From Beta vulgaris subsp. vulgaris (taxonomy: Eukaryota > Streptophyta > Magnoliopsida > Caryophyllales > Amaranthaceae): a stretch of DNA of 64,000 nt. Positions 18,994 through 30,841 of the stretch are shown here, one piece after another. The stretch covers positions 9,600,100 through 9,664,099 of the forward strand of contig NC_079205.1 in the NCBI RefSeq assembly GCF_026745355.1. The letters run 5' to 3'. Numbering within the stretch: position 1 is the stretch's first letter; the number at the start of each line of letters is the position of its first letter. A program made the translations under genes and the position numbers. The notes under the pieces are model-generated. The model did not search any database, was not told where the DNA came from, and saw only the letters and a program-made list of their open reading frames with translations.

Positions 18994-21900
18994 TTATTGA
19001 AGAGGAGAAGAAAGTGAGAGTGAAAGGGCCGTTTCTCTTTTCCGCTTTAGCTGGTGCTTCTGATGAGATCGTATTTCTGCAGAAAGAAGACGTGCATCTT
19101 CGGGGTATTTGCTACGCAAGAACTCCCACAATTCTGGATCTTCGAAATCCATGGGGAGGGAAAGCAAAGCACTTGGTGAGGCATCACATATTAGGTGCTC
19201 GGACAAGGAGAACAGCGGCAATCTCTTCAGCTTTAAACATTTTTCTGCAGTGAGCCATCTTAGAGAAGTGCACAGAAGTAACCCTCTATATATGCTGCTC
19301 AACTTTGGTAAATTCTTTAAAAACAATTCCCGTAACTTGGGAAGAGCAAGGGTAGGTTGTGATGCTTCAAATATCTGTTGTATCTCTGGACAATCTTCTA
19401 CATTAAGGTATACCAACGAAGGATATAGATGCAGGTGTGCGTGAATTCTTTTCAACTTGGGTAGCTGCCCCAGATATAACTCCCTTAATTTAGGGAGATG
19501 AACAAGGATGGAGTTGGAGTTTGGACTGGAAGCATTTGGATCAAGCATTCTCACTTTCTCACTCTGTGAACATGAACTATACCTCCCACCTCCTTCAAAT
19601 ATCTCCTCCAACTCGTCGCACTCCTCCACTTCGAGTGTCTCCATAAAAGGAAATAGAGTTTCGTCATGTTGTAGTAACTTCCTTGGAAACAACACTTTTA
19701 TGTTTGGACACAACTTCATAAATAAGTGCTTGATACGGGAAAGGGTTGAAACTGAAATTGAGTTTGATAACCCTCTCAAATCAGGCATCCTCTTCAACCA
19801 TAAATACTCAAGGCTGTCAAGAGAGGGAACTATAACAGAGTCTAGCTGTGCTGCTTCGGATGCTAAAATGTACTCCAATCCTTCACACTTTTCTAACCAC
19901 AAATACCTCAACTCTTCTGTACCAGCCAATGAGGGCAACAAATTTCCCAGACTTTGATGCTTCAATGCTCTAATATTTTTAACATTCAGCCCGGTTGTTG
20001 TGCTAGGTAATAGTAATATTGGCAGCTCATCTTTGTACTCAACATCAAATACCATAGATTTTATCGTCACAATCTTGTGGTTTCTACAGAAAAGCAACAG
20101 ATAAACAACATCTTCATCATGATATAGTTTATGTTTTTCCCCAGAAAGCACCAAACAATTCCAATATAGCTCATCGCACCCCTGCCAAGATTCTATCAGT
20201 CTATTAAACCTAATAAGATCATCAAACACAATCCACTGGTCAAAACTTAGCATTTTAAGATTTAAACTCTCAATCCCCTCAGGTGTTATACCACACTTGT
20301 TATAAGGAGGATCAATATCCCTTTCTGTGTCAAACTTTAAAACCCTCAGTTTGGTAAGCTTTGCTACTGAGGGTAAATATTCAAGATGGTAACATCTTTC
20401 AAGTAAGAGAGCTCTTAAATTTTCCAAATTAAAAACACTATCCGGTAGACTCTTAATTCTGGTGTCAGACAAATCAAGAACAGTGAGGGATCTCATGTGC
20501 ATAAAGAATGATTCTTGGATTTCACTAAGAGCATGACATCCTTTAAGTAGAAGTGCTCTTAGATTTTCCAAATTAGAAACACTCTCCGGTAGACTCTCAA
20601 TTTTGGTGTGAGACAAATCAAGAACGGTGAGGGATCTCATGTGCATAAAGAATGATTCTGGGATTTTATTAAGATTTTTATTATGAGAAAGCAGCAGAAC
20701 TGTGAGGTGCGGGGTCACGGGTGCCATGCCACATGGAATCTCTTTTATACGGTTATAACTCAATGAGACCTTCTTGAGATCCTTGCTCCACTGCTCCTCT
20801 CCTGGCACATCCTTCAGCATAAGTCTTGATTTTGCAATGAAGCGAGGAGATTCTTTTGTCATCTTAATAGCCATGTCTCTTATTAAATCATGCATCTTCA
20901 CACACTTTTGCTGATTTTGGTTGAAGGTTGACTCCAACAAACACCAGTTTACTAGTTTATTTAAAATAGTATGCCCTTTTGCTACTTGATCTTCCTTACT
21001 CTCTTTTTCATCTAACAATCCCTCATTGATCCAAAGTTCTATCAATGTTTCTCTTTCTATATCTTCATCTTCAGGATATAGTATACAGCTTAAGAAGCAG
21101 TTCTGGACCATCTCATCATTTAGGCGATCATAACTGTATTGCAATATTCGAAGCACATCATCTTCCATATCAACTTGCTTCCACGAACATCTTTCAGTCT
21201 TTCAAAGCATTTTTCCACTCATGAATATCAACTATTTCACTCATAGTGCAAGCCATTGTAGTAATTGCAAGTGGTAAACCGCCACACTCCTTTGCAATAT
21301 CTCTAGCTATTTCTTTTGCTTCCACTGTGAGTGTGTTATAGTGCCCAAGGTTCTCAACGAACAAGTACCAAGCCTCAAATTTTTGGAGAATTTTAGCCTT
21401 GATGACGAAGTCTTTGCATCCCATTCTCCGACACACTTCTAGCGAGCGAGTACTTAGAATTGTCTTGCAACTACTTCCTTCACGGGAGATTCCAACATCA
21501 TTTTCTGAAAATTGTTTCCACATGTCATCTAAGATGAGTACAGTCGGGCCATTAGCAACTAATTTATTGTGTAATATAGCCGCTCTCTTCCTTTTATCAT
21601 CTTCCTCAAGACTCCCCAAGCCAAGTACTTTGGCAATGTCTCCTTGCAATTTGTGCACACTCCAATTTTGTGAGACAGTTACCCAGTAAACACGCCCATA
21701 AAGGTTCGAATTCTTCAGCACTTCATCATGTATCTTCATCAAGAGTGTAGTTTTGCCAACACCTCCCATTCCATACACGCCGATGATGTGGTTTTCCTGG
21801 TGTTGTAACCACTCTAGAATTCTTTCATAATTCTGTTGAAAATTTGTTCCTGCTGGTTTTTTCCCCAGCCACAATGGCAATCTTGTGCTCTCTTGATCAG

Positions 21901-22249
21901 ACAATACAAGCCGATCTCGGAACTTATCACCTTGTTGCATAAGTTCATCAACTTCTGCAATCAATCTGTCTAAGCGATCAGTGAGGTTGGAGTTGGAAGA
22001 AGATCCTTGATCTTGGCCATCCTTTAGTATGCTTTGAACCTCGTCTTTTTTAACTTGGACATTTTTCAACCAGTTGTCAACCTCGTTTCTTCGCTTGTAT
22101 CCAAGCTGAATCTCTGCATGCTCAACCTCTGTGCGGACATCAGACTCTCTAGCTACTAGAGTGCTGATTTTGTCCCTCAGGGTTCTGGTCTTTTGATCTA
22201 CAGAAGAGTTGCTGGATAGGCAATCTCGTATCCAATTCATCTGGGCCAA
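18994..22249 (-). pseudogene. CC-NBS-LRR resistance gene with one frameshift
   Basis: Intracellular immune receptor of the coiled-coil NB-ARC LRR class, closest in style to RPS2/RPS5-like proteins. The first frame (22249-21194, 351 aa) has a predicted coiled coil at about residues 20-110, the P-loop GMGGVGKTT (160-168), kinase-2 VLILDDMW (237-244), an RNBS-B-like CKTILSTRS (261-269) and GLPLAI (324-329). The second frame (21168-18994, 724 aa) starts with RNBS-D CFLSCILYPED, then the MHD motif in VKMHDLIRDMAI, then leucine-rich repeats to the C-terminus. The break near 21190 is a 1-nt gain or 2-nt loss. The LRR region holds a 48-codon internal duplication. The stop lies 94 bp from the segmental-duplication breakpoint. 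It could be a pseudogene or a functional allele with a sequence error. Confidence 0.9.
20450..20690 (-). repeat. Internal 144-bp duplication in the LRR region
   Basis: The peptide phrase FFMHMRSLTVLDLS, then a spacer of the SLPxSVxNLENLRALLL type, occurs twice 48 codons apart. In DNA, GTGCATAAAGAATGATTCT recurs at 20497 and 20641. It adds two LRR units. Confidence 0.85.
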
Positions 22250-22516
22250 AATAGATTTAAGAGTGTTAAACTACAAAAGGATCAAAGGAACATAGTGTCT
22301 TTTGGGTTTTTCACTAAAAGTTGTATGCTTGTGTACATTGCACGCACTTTGTTTAATTCCAATAGCATACATGCATGAAGTGGAACAATGTAAGTGATGC
22401 TATGGCATTATTTTTTACTAGTCATGAACTCACTTTTGTGAAATAGATGTAGGAATTATAGTAGGTTCTGAGCAAAATATGTCAATACCGTAGAAATTCT
22501 TTATTAATTTTCCTAT
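22250..22516 (-). promoter_or_regulatory. Proximal 5' region of the NBS-LRR gene
   Basis: About 260 bp separate the NBS-LRR start codon from Copia B. No convincing TATA box was seen. The original promoter or 5' exons probably lie beyond Copia B, to the right of 28309. Confidence 0.35.
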
Positions 22517-22827
22517 TGTAGAGAAATGAAGAGAAATCAGACTATGAGGTCTTGATATTATTTGTCTTATTACAATGCTAAAGTTGTTTGTCTTATATGG
22601 TGTCATGTTTGTCCTCTACCATGCTGCCACTTGTTAGGCATACTAAAATATCCTCCTAGGATCATGTGCCCTAGGGTTGGTAGAAAGTAGTACTAGAAAT
22701 ATAGCATTGTAGCCGTTGGCAAAGACGACAAGAATGAATGAGAATGAATGAAGTAAGAGAGAATTACTCTGAGGAGCTTTACCTTAAAAATTCTTACTTG
22801 CAGCAGCTATGAACTTAAAAGTTCACA
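22517..22827 (+). repeat. Copia B 5' LTR
   Basis: It runs from TGTAGAGAAATGAAG to AAAGTTCACA, followed directly by the primer site. Confidence 0.95.
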
Positions 22828-22843
22828 TGGTATCAGAGCAAGG
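22828..22843 (+). other. Copia B primer binding site
   Basis: TGGTATCAGAGCAAGG follows the LTR. The first 12 bases are complementary to the 3' end of plant initiator tRNA-Met. Confidence 0.9.
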
Positions 22844-23049
22844 TTCGAGTTATTTGCTGATTATTATTTGTTGCAAGGTGTGCCATTTAATTACATTACA
22901 GTAGTGTTTTTTTCTTTCTCCATGTCATGTTTCTTACAGCAAAGTTTGCTTCTTTGTTTATCTTCTTTGGTGTGTTATGCTAGGAAAGTTAGAAACTTTC
23001 ATGCTTATTTACCTTCTATAAGCTGCAATCTCTCTTTTAACCCAGAAAA

Positions 23050-26000
23050 ATGACTACTAAAATTGATGCAACCAACCCTTTGTACCTTCATCCATCAGAA
23101 GGGACAAGTTCCATTTCTGTTGAGAAATTAGAAGGATCCTCAAATTATAGAGCCTGGAGAAGGTCATTTGAGATTAGCCTAGCCTCAAAAAGAAAACTAG
23201 GTTTTGTCACAGGGGGAGAAAAGAAGGACATCAGTGATAAAGTAAAATCTGATGCCTGGGATACCTGTAATAGTATGGTAATTTCTTGGTTGTTAGGGTC
23301 TTTGTCTGAACCCATTAAAAGATCTGTAATGTTCATGCACAGTGCTCATGAAATATGGAGACAACTTGAGCTTAGATTCACTGTCACTAATGGTGCCAGG
23401 AAATACATGCTAAGCAAAGCCATCTATGAAACTAAACAAAGTGGTAGGTTGGTGGCAGATTATTACACTGAAATGAGGAGTCTATGGGAAGAGCTAGATG
23501 ATTTAAAAGATTATCCTGCTATAACTACCTTAAATGTAGAGATAAGTGCCCACCTGAGTGCTAGACAAAAGGATGAAGAAGAGCAAAGGTTGTTCCAGCT
23601 CTTGAATGGTCTGGATGATGACTATGGGACCCAAAGGAGCCACATTCTGATGATGTCTCCCCTTCCTACTGTTGATAATGCTTGTGGGATCTTACAACAA
23701 GAAGAATCTCAGAAAGAGATTCATAAGCACATCAAAACTGAAAGTGATGGGCTTGCTATGTACAGTAGAAGGAATGAGTTGAGCTGTACAAACTGTGGGA
23801 AAACTGGACATACTGCAGATAAATGTTGGGCCTGCAAAAGTTGTGGAAAGGCAGGTCACACTCAAGATGTGTGTTGGACTGTAGTAGGGTATCCCAACAG
23901 GAATAACAAAGAGGGAAAAGAATTCAAGAACAAAGGAAAGAAGATGTTTGTGAGAGAACAAGGGAAGTTTCAATCAAAATGGAACCAAGGAAGGCAAGAT
24001 GGAAAAGCTAAGATGAGTGCAAACTCATGTAGCAAGACAAGTGAAAGCTCAAGTGGGGGAATCACTGCTCAGCAGCTTGAGAAATTGTTGAGAATGCTGC
24101 CTTTACCTTCCAAAGAAGAAGATGATGAGTCAGATGATGAAATGGAGGCTAATTATGCAGAGATGATTGAATGCAATTTGGCCCACTCAGGTGAGCAAGT
24201 GTGGATCATTGACTCAGGGGCTACACATCACATGACAGGGTGCAGGGAGTTGGCTCTAAATGGAAAGAAGAGTGCAAGTCAAGCCAAGATAACTCTTCCA
24301 AATGGTGAGCAATCTGAAGTAACACACACTGGGGAAGTGAAACTTGGAAACAACCTGTATCTGAAGAATGTGATGTACATTCCCTCATTTAGACACAGCC
24401 TAATCTCAGTGCAAAAACTTGCACTGGAACAGAAATGCAAAGTCATGTTCCTATCTAACTATTGCATTATACAAGATGAACACAATGGTGAAGTGAAAGG
24501 CATTGGAAGAGCAGTGAGAGGTGTATATCACCTGTTGAATCAGCCAGTGAAGAAGATTTTACAACAATTGAAGCAAGGAAGAATTCCTGCAACTGAAGCT
24601 ATAGCTGCATCAAGTGAGCTTAGTGTCCCTGCTGAAGTTGGTCATAAAGAAAAAAGGCTCAACATGACAACCTTGTGGCACAAAAGGTTAGGTCATGCTC
24701 CCATAGACAGGATTAAACACATAGGCCTGAAGGGCTTTGACTCAAACAAAGAAGAAGTGTGCTTGACTTGTCCCTTAGCCAAATTCACTAAGCTACCATT
24801 CAAACCTAGCCAATCCAGAGCAGCAGAAGCTTTTGAGTTAGTCCACATAGACACCTGGGGACCCTACAGAATCAGTACAAGAGAAGGTTACAGATACTTT
24901 CTCACTGTGATAGATGATCACACCAGAGTAGTATGGGTTCATCTAATGAAGAGCAAGGATGAAGCTTATGGTGCAATCACCAAATTCATTAACATGGCTG
25001 ATACTCAGTACAACAAGAAGGTAAAGAGGGTGAGGTCTGATAATGCTCTGGAGTTCAAAGATAAATTATGGAAGGCCTTGTTCAATGATCAAGGGATTGT
25101 TCATGAGACTACCTGTGTTGATAGGCCTGAGCAAAATGGCAGAGCTGAGAGAAGACATAGAAATCTTCTTGAAATGGGAAGATCTCTTAGATTCCAGAGT
25201 GGATTGCCACCACAATACTGGGGAGAGTGTATACTTGCTGCTGTGTACATCACCAATAGACTTCCATCTATAATCCTTCATCACCAGAGTCCCTATGAGG
25301 TACTACACTCTTCTAAACCTATATATAAAAACATGAAAGTATTTGGTTGTCTTGTTGTTGCTGTCAATCCTGATAGAGCTCATGATAAACTTAAACCCAG
25401 GGGGGTACCCTGTGTATTCCTAGGATACCCACAGCACAAAAAGGGGTTCAAACTTTTAAATTTACTCACCAACACCATGTTTATAAGTAGGGATGTGAAA
25501 TTTTATGAATACCTATACCCCTACCAGATTTTCAAACCCAAACACACACCACAAACTCCTCTACAAATCAATGAACATCCCTCTGTCCTCACTCTGGAAG
25601 AAGAGTGTGATCTTTTGACCTATGAGCCTCCTGAACCAAACACTCAACATCAATTACATCATGCTACTGAACCTGAATTAGACACCCACATTCCTACTAT
25701 ACCTGACCCTGATCCTCTTCCTTCACCTCTTCCACAAAGAAGATCCACCACGGAACACAAAGCTCCTGGGTGGCTAACTGACTACTACACCTCCAACTCA
25801 GCTCAACTCACTGCCCCCCTTCAAATTCAACCAGTTGCTGACACCTACATTACCAACTCTTTCCAGTGTTTTCTCTCCCAACTAGACTCTCACTCAGAAC
25901 CTACTTCTTTTAAACAAGCTCTTACTCAAGCTAGTTGGGTGCATGCTATGAATGATGAATTACATGCACTAGAAATTAACCACACTTGGGAAGTGACAGA

Positions 26001-27969
26001 CCTACCACCTGGAAAAAAAAGCAATTGGGTGCAAATGGCTATTTAAAACCAAATACAACCCAGATGGTAGTGTGGAGAGAAACAAAGCAAGACTTGTTGT
26101 CCTAGGCAACAGACAGAAGTATGGTGTTGACTATGCTAAGACCTTTGCCCCTGTGGCAAAAATGGCCACAGTAAGGTCCTTTCTTGCCCTTGCATCTCAC
26201 AAGGGGTGGGTTGTGCAGCAAATGGATGTCAAGAATGCATTCTTGCATGGAGACTTGCAAGAATCAGTCTATATGAGCTTTCCACCTGGGTACCAAGGCA
26301 TGGGCCATAGATAGGGGTGAAAGTTCGGTGTGCGGTTTGGATTAGAGCCTAATCCAATCCGATCCGAATAAAATTTGGATTTCAATTTTTCAATCCGAAT
26401 CCAAACCAATTAGGGTTTGAATCCGATCCAATCCAATCCGAAATTTCATACTCTAGATTGGATCCGATCCGAAAATCCAATTTTTTAAAAACTTTAATTT
26501 TTCGATGAAATAAATTAAGCACAACAGCAGCCTAGTAGATTTAGGAAATGAGGAATTAAGTGCAGTTAGTGTTTTAGGGGAAGGATTGAAGTGCTATGTG
26601 TATTGGACTATGGAGTACGTTCTTTTATAATAAAAAATCAGTTAAGCACTTAAGCCCAATCCAGATACATAATACAAGGCATATTACTATTCGGTTATAT
26701 TGGATTTTTGGATCCAATTACCCTCAATCCAATCCGATCCGAAAATCCAATTTTTCAAAAATTCTCAATCCGAATCCAATCCGAACACAGTTCGAATCCG
26801 ATCCGAATTACTAATTTGGATTGGATTGGATTGGATTTTGGATTTTATCCGAATAACTTTCACCCCTAGCCATAGACTCACTGTTCAAGCTCAGGGGGAG
26901 GTGCTTCAGAAGAGCACTCCTACTAAAGTGTGCAAGCTACTCAAATCTCTTTATGGCCTAAAACAGGCCCCTAGGCAATGGTTTGCCAAATTGAGTACAG
27001 CTTTGAAACAATACCATTTCACTCAGTCTAAATGTGATTATTCACTATTCACTAAACTAGATCAGGGGACTTTCACTGCTGTCCTAGTCTATGTTGATGA
27101 TTTACTGGTTGCTGGTGATAATGTGCAGGCTATTCAAGCTACAAAAGATTTTTTATCCTCTCAATTTCATATGAAGGACCTTGGTACCCTGAGATACTTC
27201 TTGGGCATTGAGGTTGATATTTCTCCTCAAGGGTACTTCCTTTCTAAAAAAAAAGTACTTACAAGACATCTTGCAACATTACAATATGAAGCACTGCAAA
27301 CCTCTCAAGCTTCCTATGGATTCCCATCTCAAACTAAGAGAAGATACTGGTGACTGTCTATCTGATCCTAGTGATTACCAACAGCTTATTGGCAAACTGA
27401 TTTATCTTACCCTCACTAGGCCAGATATATCCTTCCCTATTCATGTCCTAAGCAAATTTATGCATAACCCTACCACTGCTCACCTTCAAGCTGCAAAAAG
27501 AATCCTAAGATACCTCTCAGGTACTCTTAATCAGGGTATCCTACTTGCTTCATCCTCTACTGCCACTCTCACAGCCTATTGTGACAGTGATTGGGCTGGC
27601 TGTCCCAATACTAGAAGGTCCACCTCTGGCTTTTGTGTTCTTCTTGGCCACTCCCCTATATCCTGGAAGAGCAAAAGACAAACTGTTGTTGCCAGATCTA
27701 CAGCTGAAGCTGAGTACATGTCAATGGTCTTAGCTGTGTGTGAGGTGATGTGGTTAAAGCAACTTCTCAAAGACTTGGGGCTCAAAAACAAGACTTCTAC
27801 ACCCATCTACTGTGACAATCAAGCTGCAATTGCCATTTCAGCCAATCCTGTCCACCATGAAAAAACTAAACATGTGGACATAGATTGTCACTTCATCAGA
27901 GACAAAACATTTTCACCAAACAGCTGCCTGTTTCTCAACACTATAACCTACTGCACAAGCTGGGAGTGA
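23050..27969 (+). pseudogene. Copia B gag-pol (broken)
   Basis: One frame (23050-26046) covers gag with two intact zinc knuckles (CTNCGKTGHTADKC and CKSCGKAGHTQDVC), protease WIIDSGATHHMTG, and integrase motifs HIDTWGPY, RSDNALEF and NGRAERRHR. An A8 run at 26023-26030 shifts the frame at the start of the reverse transcriptase, which resumes at 26072. A hAT MITE at 26312-26868 then splits it. YVDDLLVAG lies near 27090. A second poly-A shift at about 27246-27254 leads into RNase H (DSDWAGC, STAEAEYMS, YCDNQAA). Near 27905 the end of RNase H appears to have lost roughly 60 bp. The element cannot make a full polyprotein as read. Confidence 0.92.
26312..26868. mobile_element. hAT MITE nested in Copia B
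   Basis: A 557-bp element with ends TAGGGGTGAAAGTT and AACTTTCACCCCTA. The 8-bp TSD GCCATAGA occurs at 26304-26311 and 26869-26876. The interior is rich in AATCCGATCC phrases. It has no coding capacity and interrupts the reverse transcriptase. The TAGGGGTG start is shared with the hAT element at 7909, so the same transposase class may have moved both. Confidence 0.93.
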
Positions 27970-27989
27970 CAAGTTTGCCCTCTCACCTT

Positions 27990-27998
27990 GAGGGGGAG
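27990..27998 (+). other. Copia B polypurine tract
   Basis: GAGGGGGAG lies directly before the 3' LTR. Confidence 0.85.
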
Positions 27999-28309
27999 TG
28001 TAGAGAAATGAAGAGAAATCAGACTATGAGGTCTTGATATTATTTGTCTTATTACAATGCTAAAGTTGTTTGTCTTATATGGTGTCATGTTTGTCCTCTA
28101 CCATGCTGCCACTTGTTAGGCATACTAAAATATCCTCCTAGGATCATGTGCCCTAGGGTTGGTAGAAAGTAGTACTAGAAATATAGCATTGTAGCCGTTG
28201 GCAAAGACGACAAGAATGAATGAGAATGAATGAAGTAAGAGAGAATTACTCTGAGCAGCTTTACCTTAAAAATTCTTACTTGCAGCAGCTATGAACTTAA
28301 AAGTTCACA
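27999..28309 (+). repeat. Copia B 3' LTR
   Basis: It is identical to the 5' LTR except for one base and is followed by the TSD CCTAT. Confidence 0.95.
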
Positions 28310-28519
28310 CCTATATACAAGAAACTTTGGCTTACTAAATTTATCAGGAACTGAGCAAATATTAGAAAAATGATATGACAAGCCATTCAATATTTCATCT
28401 ACAACAGAATGTTGGATAGTGTTCACAGAAAATTATGTTTAATTATACTATGGACAAAAGCAGTAATAGTAAACCTGGGAATAATAACAATAAGAGAACA
28501 AATGAAATGTTCATCATAC

Positions 28520-28729
28520 CTTATAAGTAATGTCTCAGACAGGGTATAGCATTCCAAGCGAGAGCTAAATAGGCAGAAGCAATATAGGACTTGTGGCTCA
28601 GAGACAGTTATCCGCGATAAGCAGCAGAAAATAAAGAGTTGTTCGAGGAAGATCCTGGCAAAAGCAAAATGCACGGCATGAGAATAGTAGATAAACCAAG
28701 GAGAATTTGGTAGCTTGATCATGATGCAA
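28520..28729 (-). other. Possible upstream exon of the NBS-LRR gene
   Basis: On the minus strand TTTTGTTTTCCAG precedes this block (acceptor) and AAG|GTATGATG follows it (donor). The block lies upstream of the NBS-LRR start, beyond Copia B, in the right orientation for a 5' untranslated exon. An open frame crosses it, but I see no domain. Without transcript data it is only a candidate. Confidence 0.25.
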
Positions 28730-28731
28730 CT

Positions 28732-29242
28732 GGAAAACAAAAAAAATTGTTCAAGTACTCCTTGTAATTACTAGTAATAGACAAATACTTGCTCCTGTTA
28801 TAAGGTGCATGAACAATGAGTTACATTGAGCAATGTTGTTATCTAAGGGTAAAATGAAAATCTCTTGGTCCAATTAGTTCTTATCTCCTGACCACTTTTT
28901 GCCCTCTTAATAGAATTTGAAGCTAATCAAGTATTAAGGAATTTTTGGTAATCTTTAGAAGCTACTAGAGCCTAGAAAGAGATACACTTCACAGAAGCAC
29001 TACTACTCGAGCCTAGGCAGAGGACATCATGAAACGAACACATTGTTTAGCTCGTGATAGATTAACTGATGTAGCAATATCATAGTATAGGGGTAGTGAA
29101 GTCTAAATGGTACTCCATGTGTTTTTATCTTTCTTACTTGGAATCTTGACACTATTTAAATTTAAAGAGAATCTTCTCGATTTTTCTCAATTTATAAGGA
29201 AAAATATATTCATGTGAGGTTTCGTTTGATTCGTCTCAATTA
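28732..29242. other. Intergenic stretch with a partial MITE end
   Basis: No gene is seen. About 29125-29240 (CTTGGAATCTTGACACTATTTAAA to GGTTTCGTTTGATTCGTCTC) is the inverted half of the MITE family found intact at 32080-32339. Confidence 0.5.
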
Positions 29243-29583
29243 TTCTCTCCGTCCGATAATACTTTTAACATTTATCAAGGCATGTAGTTCTAAGATGATA
29301 AGTTGTTTGGTTATCAATTGTTATTTTATTGAAAAGTAGATGTGATACGAGTTAGTAGTTTATAAAATGTATCATTTATTTTAAGCAGAGAAAATGTGGG
29401 TCATGGTTAGAGTTGTAGTTAATAAGAGTAGTATTATTTTATTTGGAGGAGAGAGTGTGGGCCAATAGTTAAAAAATAGAATGATTAAAATAATAGTGGG
29501 TCATTATCCAAAATAGAAGTGTAAAGAGTATTGTGGGACAGATAAAAAACAAAGTTGAAAAGAGTATTTTGGGACAGAGGGAG
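29243..29583. mobile_element. Stowaway-like MITE
   Basis: Left end TTCTCTCCGTCCGATAATAC and right end TATTTTGGGACAGAGGGAG are inverted and flanked by TA on both sides. The interior is non-coding. Confidence 0.7.
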
Positions 29584-29629
29584 TACTAATTTTATCAATA
29601 ATATCATATTGAATATTAATAAGAGTATT

Positions 29630-29890
29630 ACGGAGGGTCTTCAAAGGGAGGAGGACTAGGCAGTAGGCACTGGGTTTTGTGGGTTGGCTGTGAAGGGGAG
29701 GAGGAGGGGTGTGAAAGGGTTGGGAGTTTGGGGGGCTGCGAGGGTGGGGCTGGGCACGGGTGGGAGGGAGCTGGTTCAGCCAGATGTGAGGGGAAAGGAG
29801 ATTAGGGTTGGATGTTGGAGGTTGTAGGGGTGTGGGATGGGGGATAGTGTTGGGAGGTTGGGGTGGGGGCTAGTGGGAGGTGGGGGTTGT
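29630..29890. other. G-rich block with G-quadruplex potential
   Basis: The plus strand here is strongly G-skewed and nearly free of C. At 29706-29735 four runs of three or more G are separated by loops of 7, 2 and 5 bases, a canonical quadruplex pattern. No gene is recognised. Confidence 0.7.
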
Positions 29891-30580
29891 TATGGGGAAA
29901 AAGTAGAGGAGGAAAAAAAAACGTATAAATACGGACGATATACAATACATACGGACAGTAAATAACATGAGAGAATAACTAAAATGACATTTCGTTGAGA
30001 TGGGCCAAGGAGACAAGGACCACAATAAGTTACTGATCCAAAATCAAAGTGACAGACAAAGGAAGTAGGTAGAGCCGTAAAGGTCATTTGGACTTTGACA
30101 TGCATTCATGCACTAAACAAATTTTGATTACGTTAAAAACTTCCGGCTATTTTAATATTTTATATATCATATTAAGAGACTTTAAAATACACTAACTCCA
30201 TTTCTAAAATATTTACACGGTAATCTTTAGGTAAAATTAAAAAGATTGTCAAAAATGTGAGAGAATGTTTATTTAAAAGCTTATTGTAAGTAGAAAAAAG
30301 AAAAAACAAAAAAAGTATATTAGCTTAGAAATAAATTGAAAAGGTGGGACAAATGATGAGAAATGTTATTGTTTTTAAAGGGAGTGAAAGGTTGTAGATT
30401 AAACATAAATGGCCTAAAAATATGTATATTGAAAAAAAAAAAAAGGTAACACTTCATAAAGAAAAGAAAAAAGAAAAAATTTCATACTTCATCCATCAAA
30501 ATAAAAACAACCTAAGCATGGACAAAGGTGGATTATGCAGTAGGGTGCACAATGCTCATTGTGCATCCAAAAACAACATA
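29891..30580. other. AT-rich intergenic stretch, nothing recognised
   Basis: A-rich tracts dominate. No coding signature or terminal repeats were seen. Confidence 0.5.
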
Positions 30581-30839
30581 CTTCCTCTGTTTCTAAATAA
30601 GTGCAACACTTCTTGTTTTCACGTTTGCCAATGCATTATTTTAACCATTAATATCTTCAAATATCAATAAGTAAAAATTGTAAAAAGTTGATAATAAAAA
30701 AATTCACATTCAAACGAATCTAACAAGATCTCACATGACTATGTTTTTCCTAAAATGTAAATAACCAAAGCTAATTAAAGTTTAAATTGTGAATAGTAAA
30801 CACTATGCAAATGTTGCACTTATTTAAAAACGGACGAAG
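30581..30839. mobile_element. Stowaway-like MITE
   Basis: Ends CTTCCTCTGTTTCTAAATAA and TTATTTAAAAACGGACGAAG are inverted repeats flanked by TA. The next bases (GTGCAACA on the left, TGTTGCAC on the right) extend the match. Length 259 bp. Confidence 0.75.
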
Positions 30840-30841
30840 TA

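Larger units (their letters stand above)
22517..28309 (+). mobile_element. Copia B, very young LTR retrotransposon
   Basis: The two 311-bp LTRs differ at a single base by eye (GAGGAG versus GAGCAG near the 3' end). They are flanked by the 5-bp TSD CCTAT (22512-22516 and 28310-28314). Ends are TG...CA. The internal region carries all Copia domains but is broken by two poly-A frameshifts, a 557-bp hAT MITE and a 3' deletion. It lies 263 bp upstream of the antisense NBS-LRR start codon. Confidence 0.96.

Noticed and set aside
19109..19957. Plus-strand ORFs of 111 and 149 aa
   Set aside because: They are antisense shadows of the NBS-LRR coding region.
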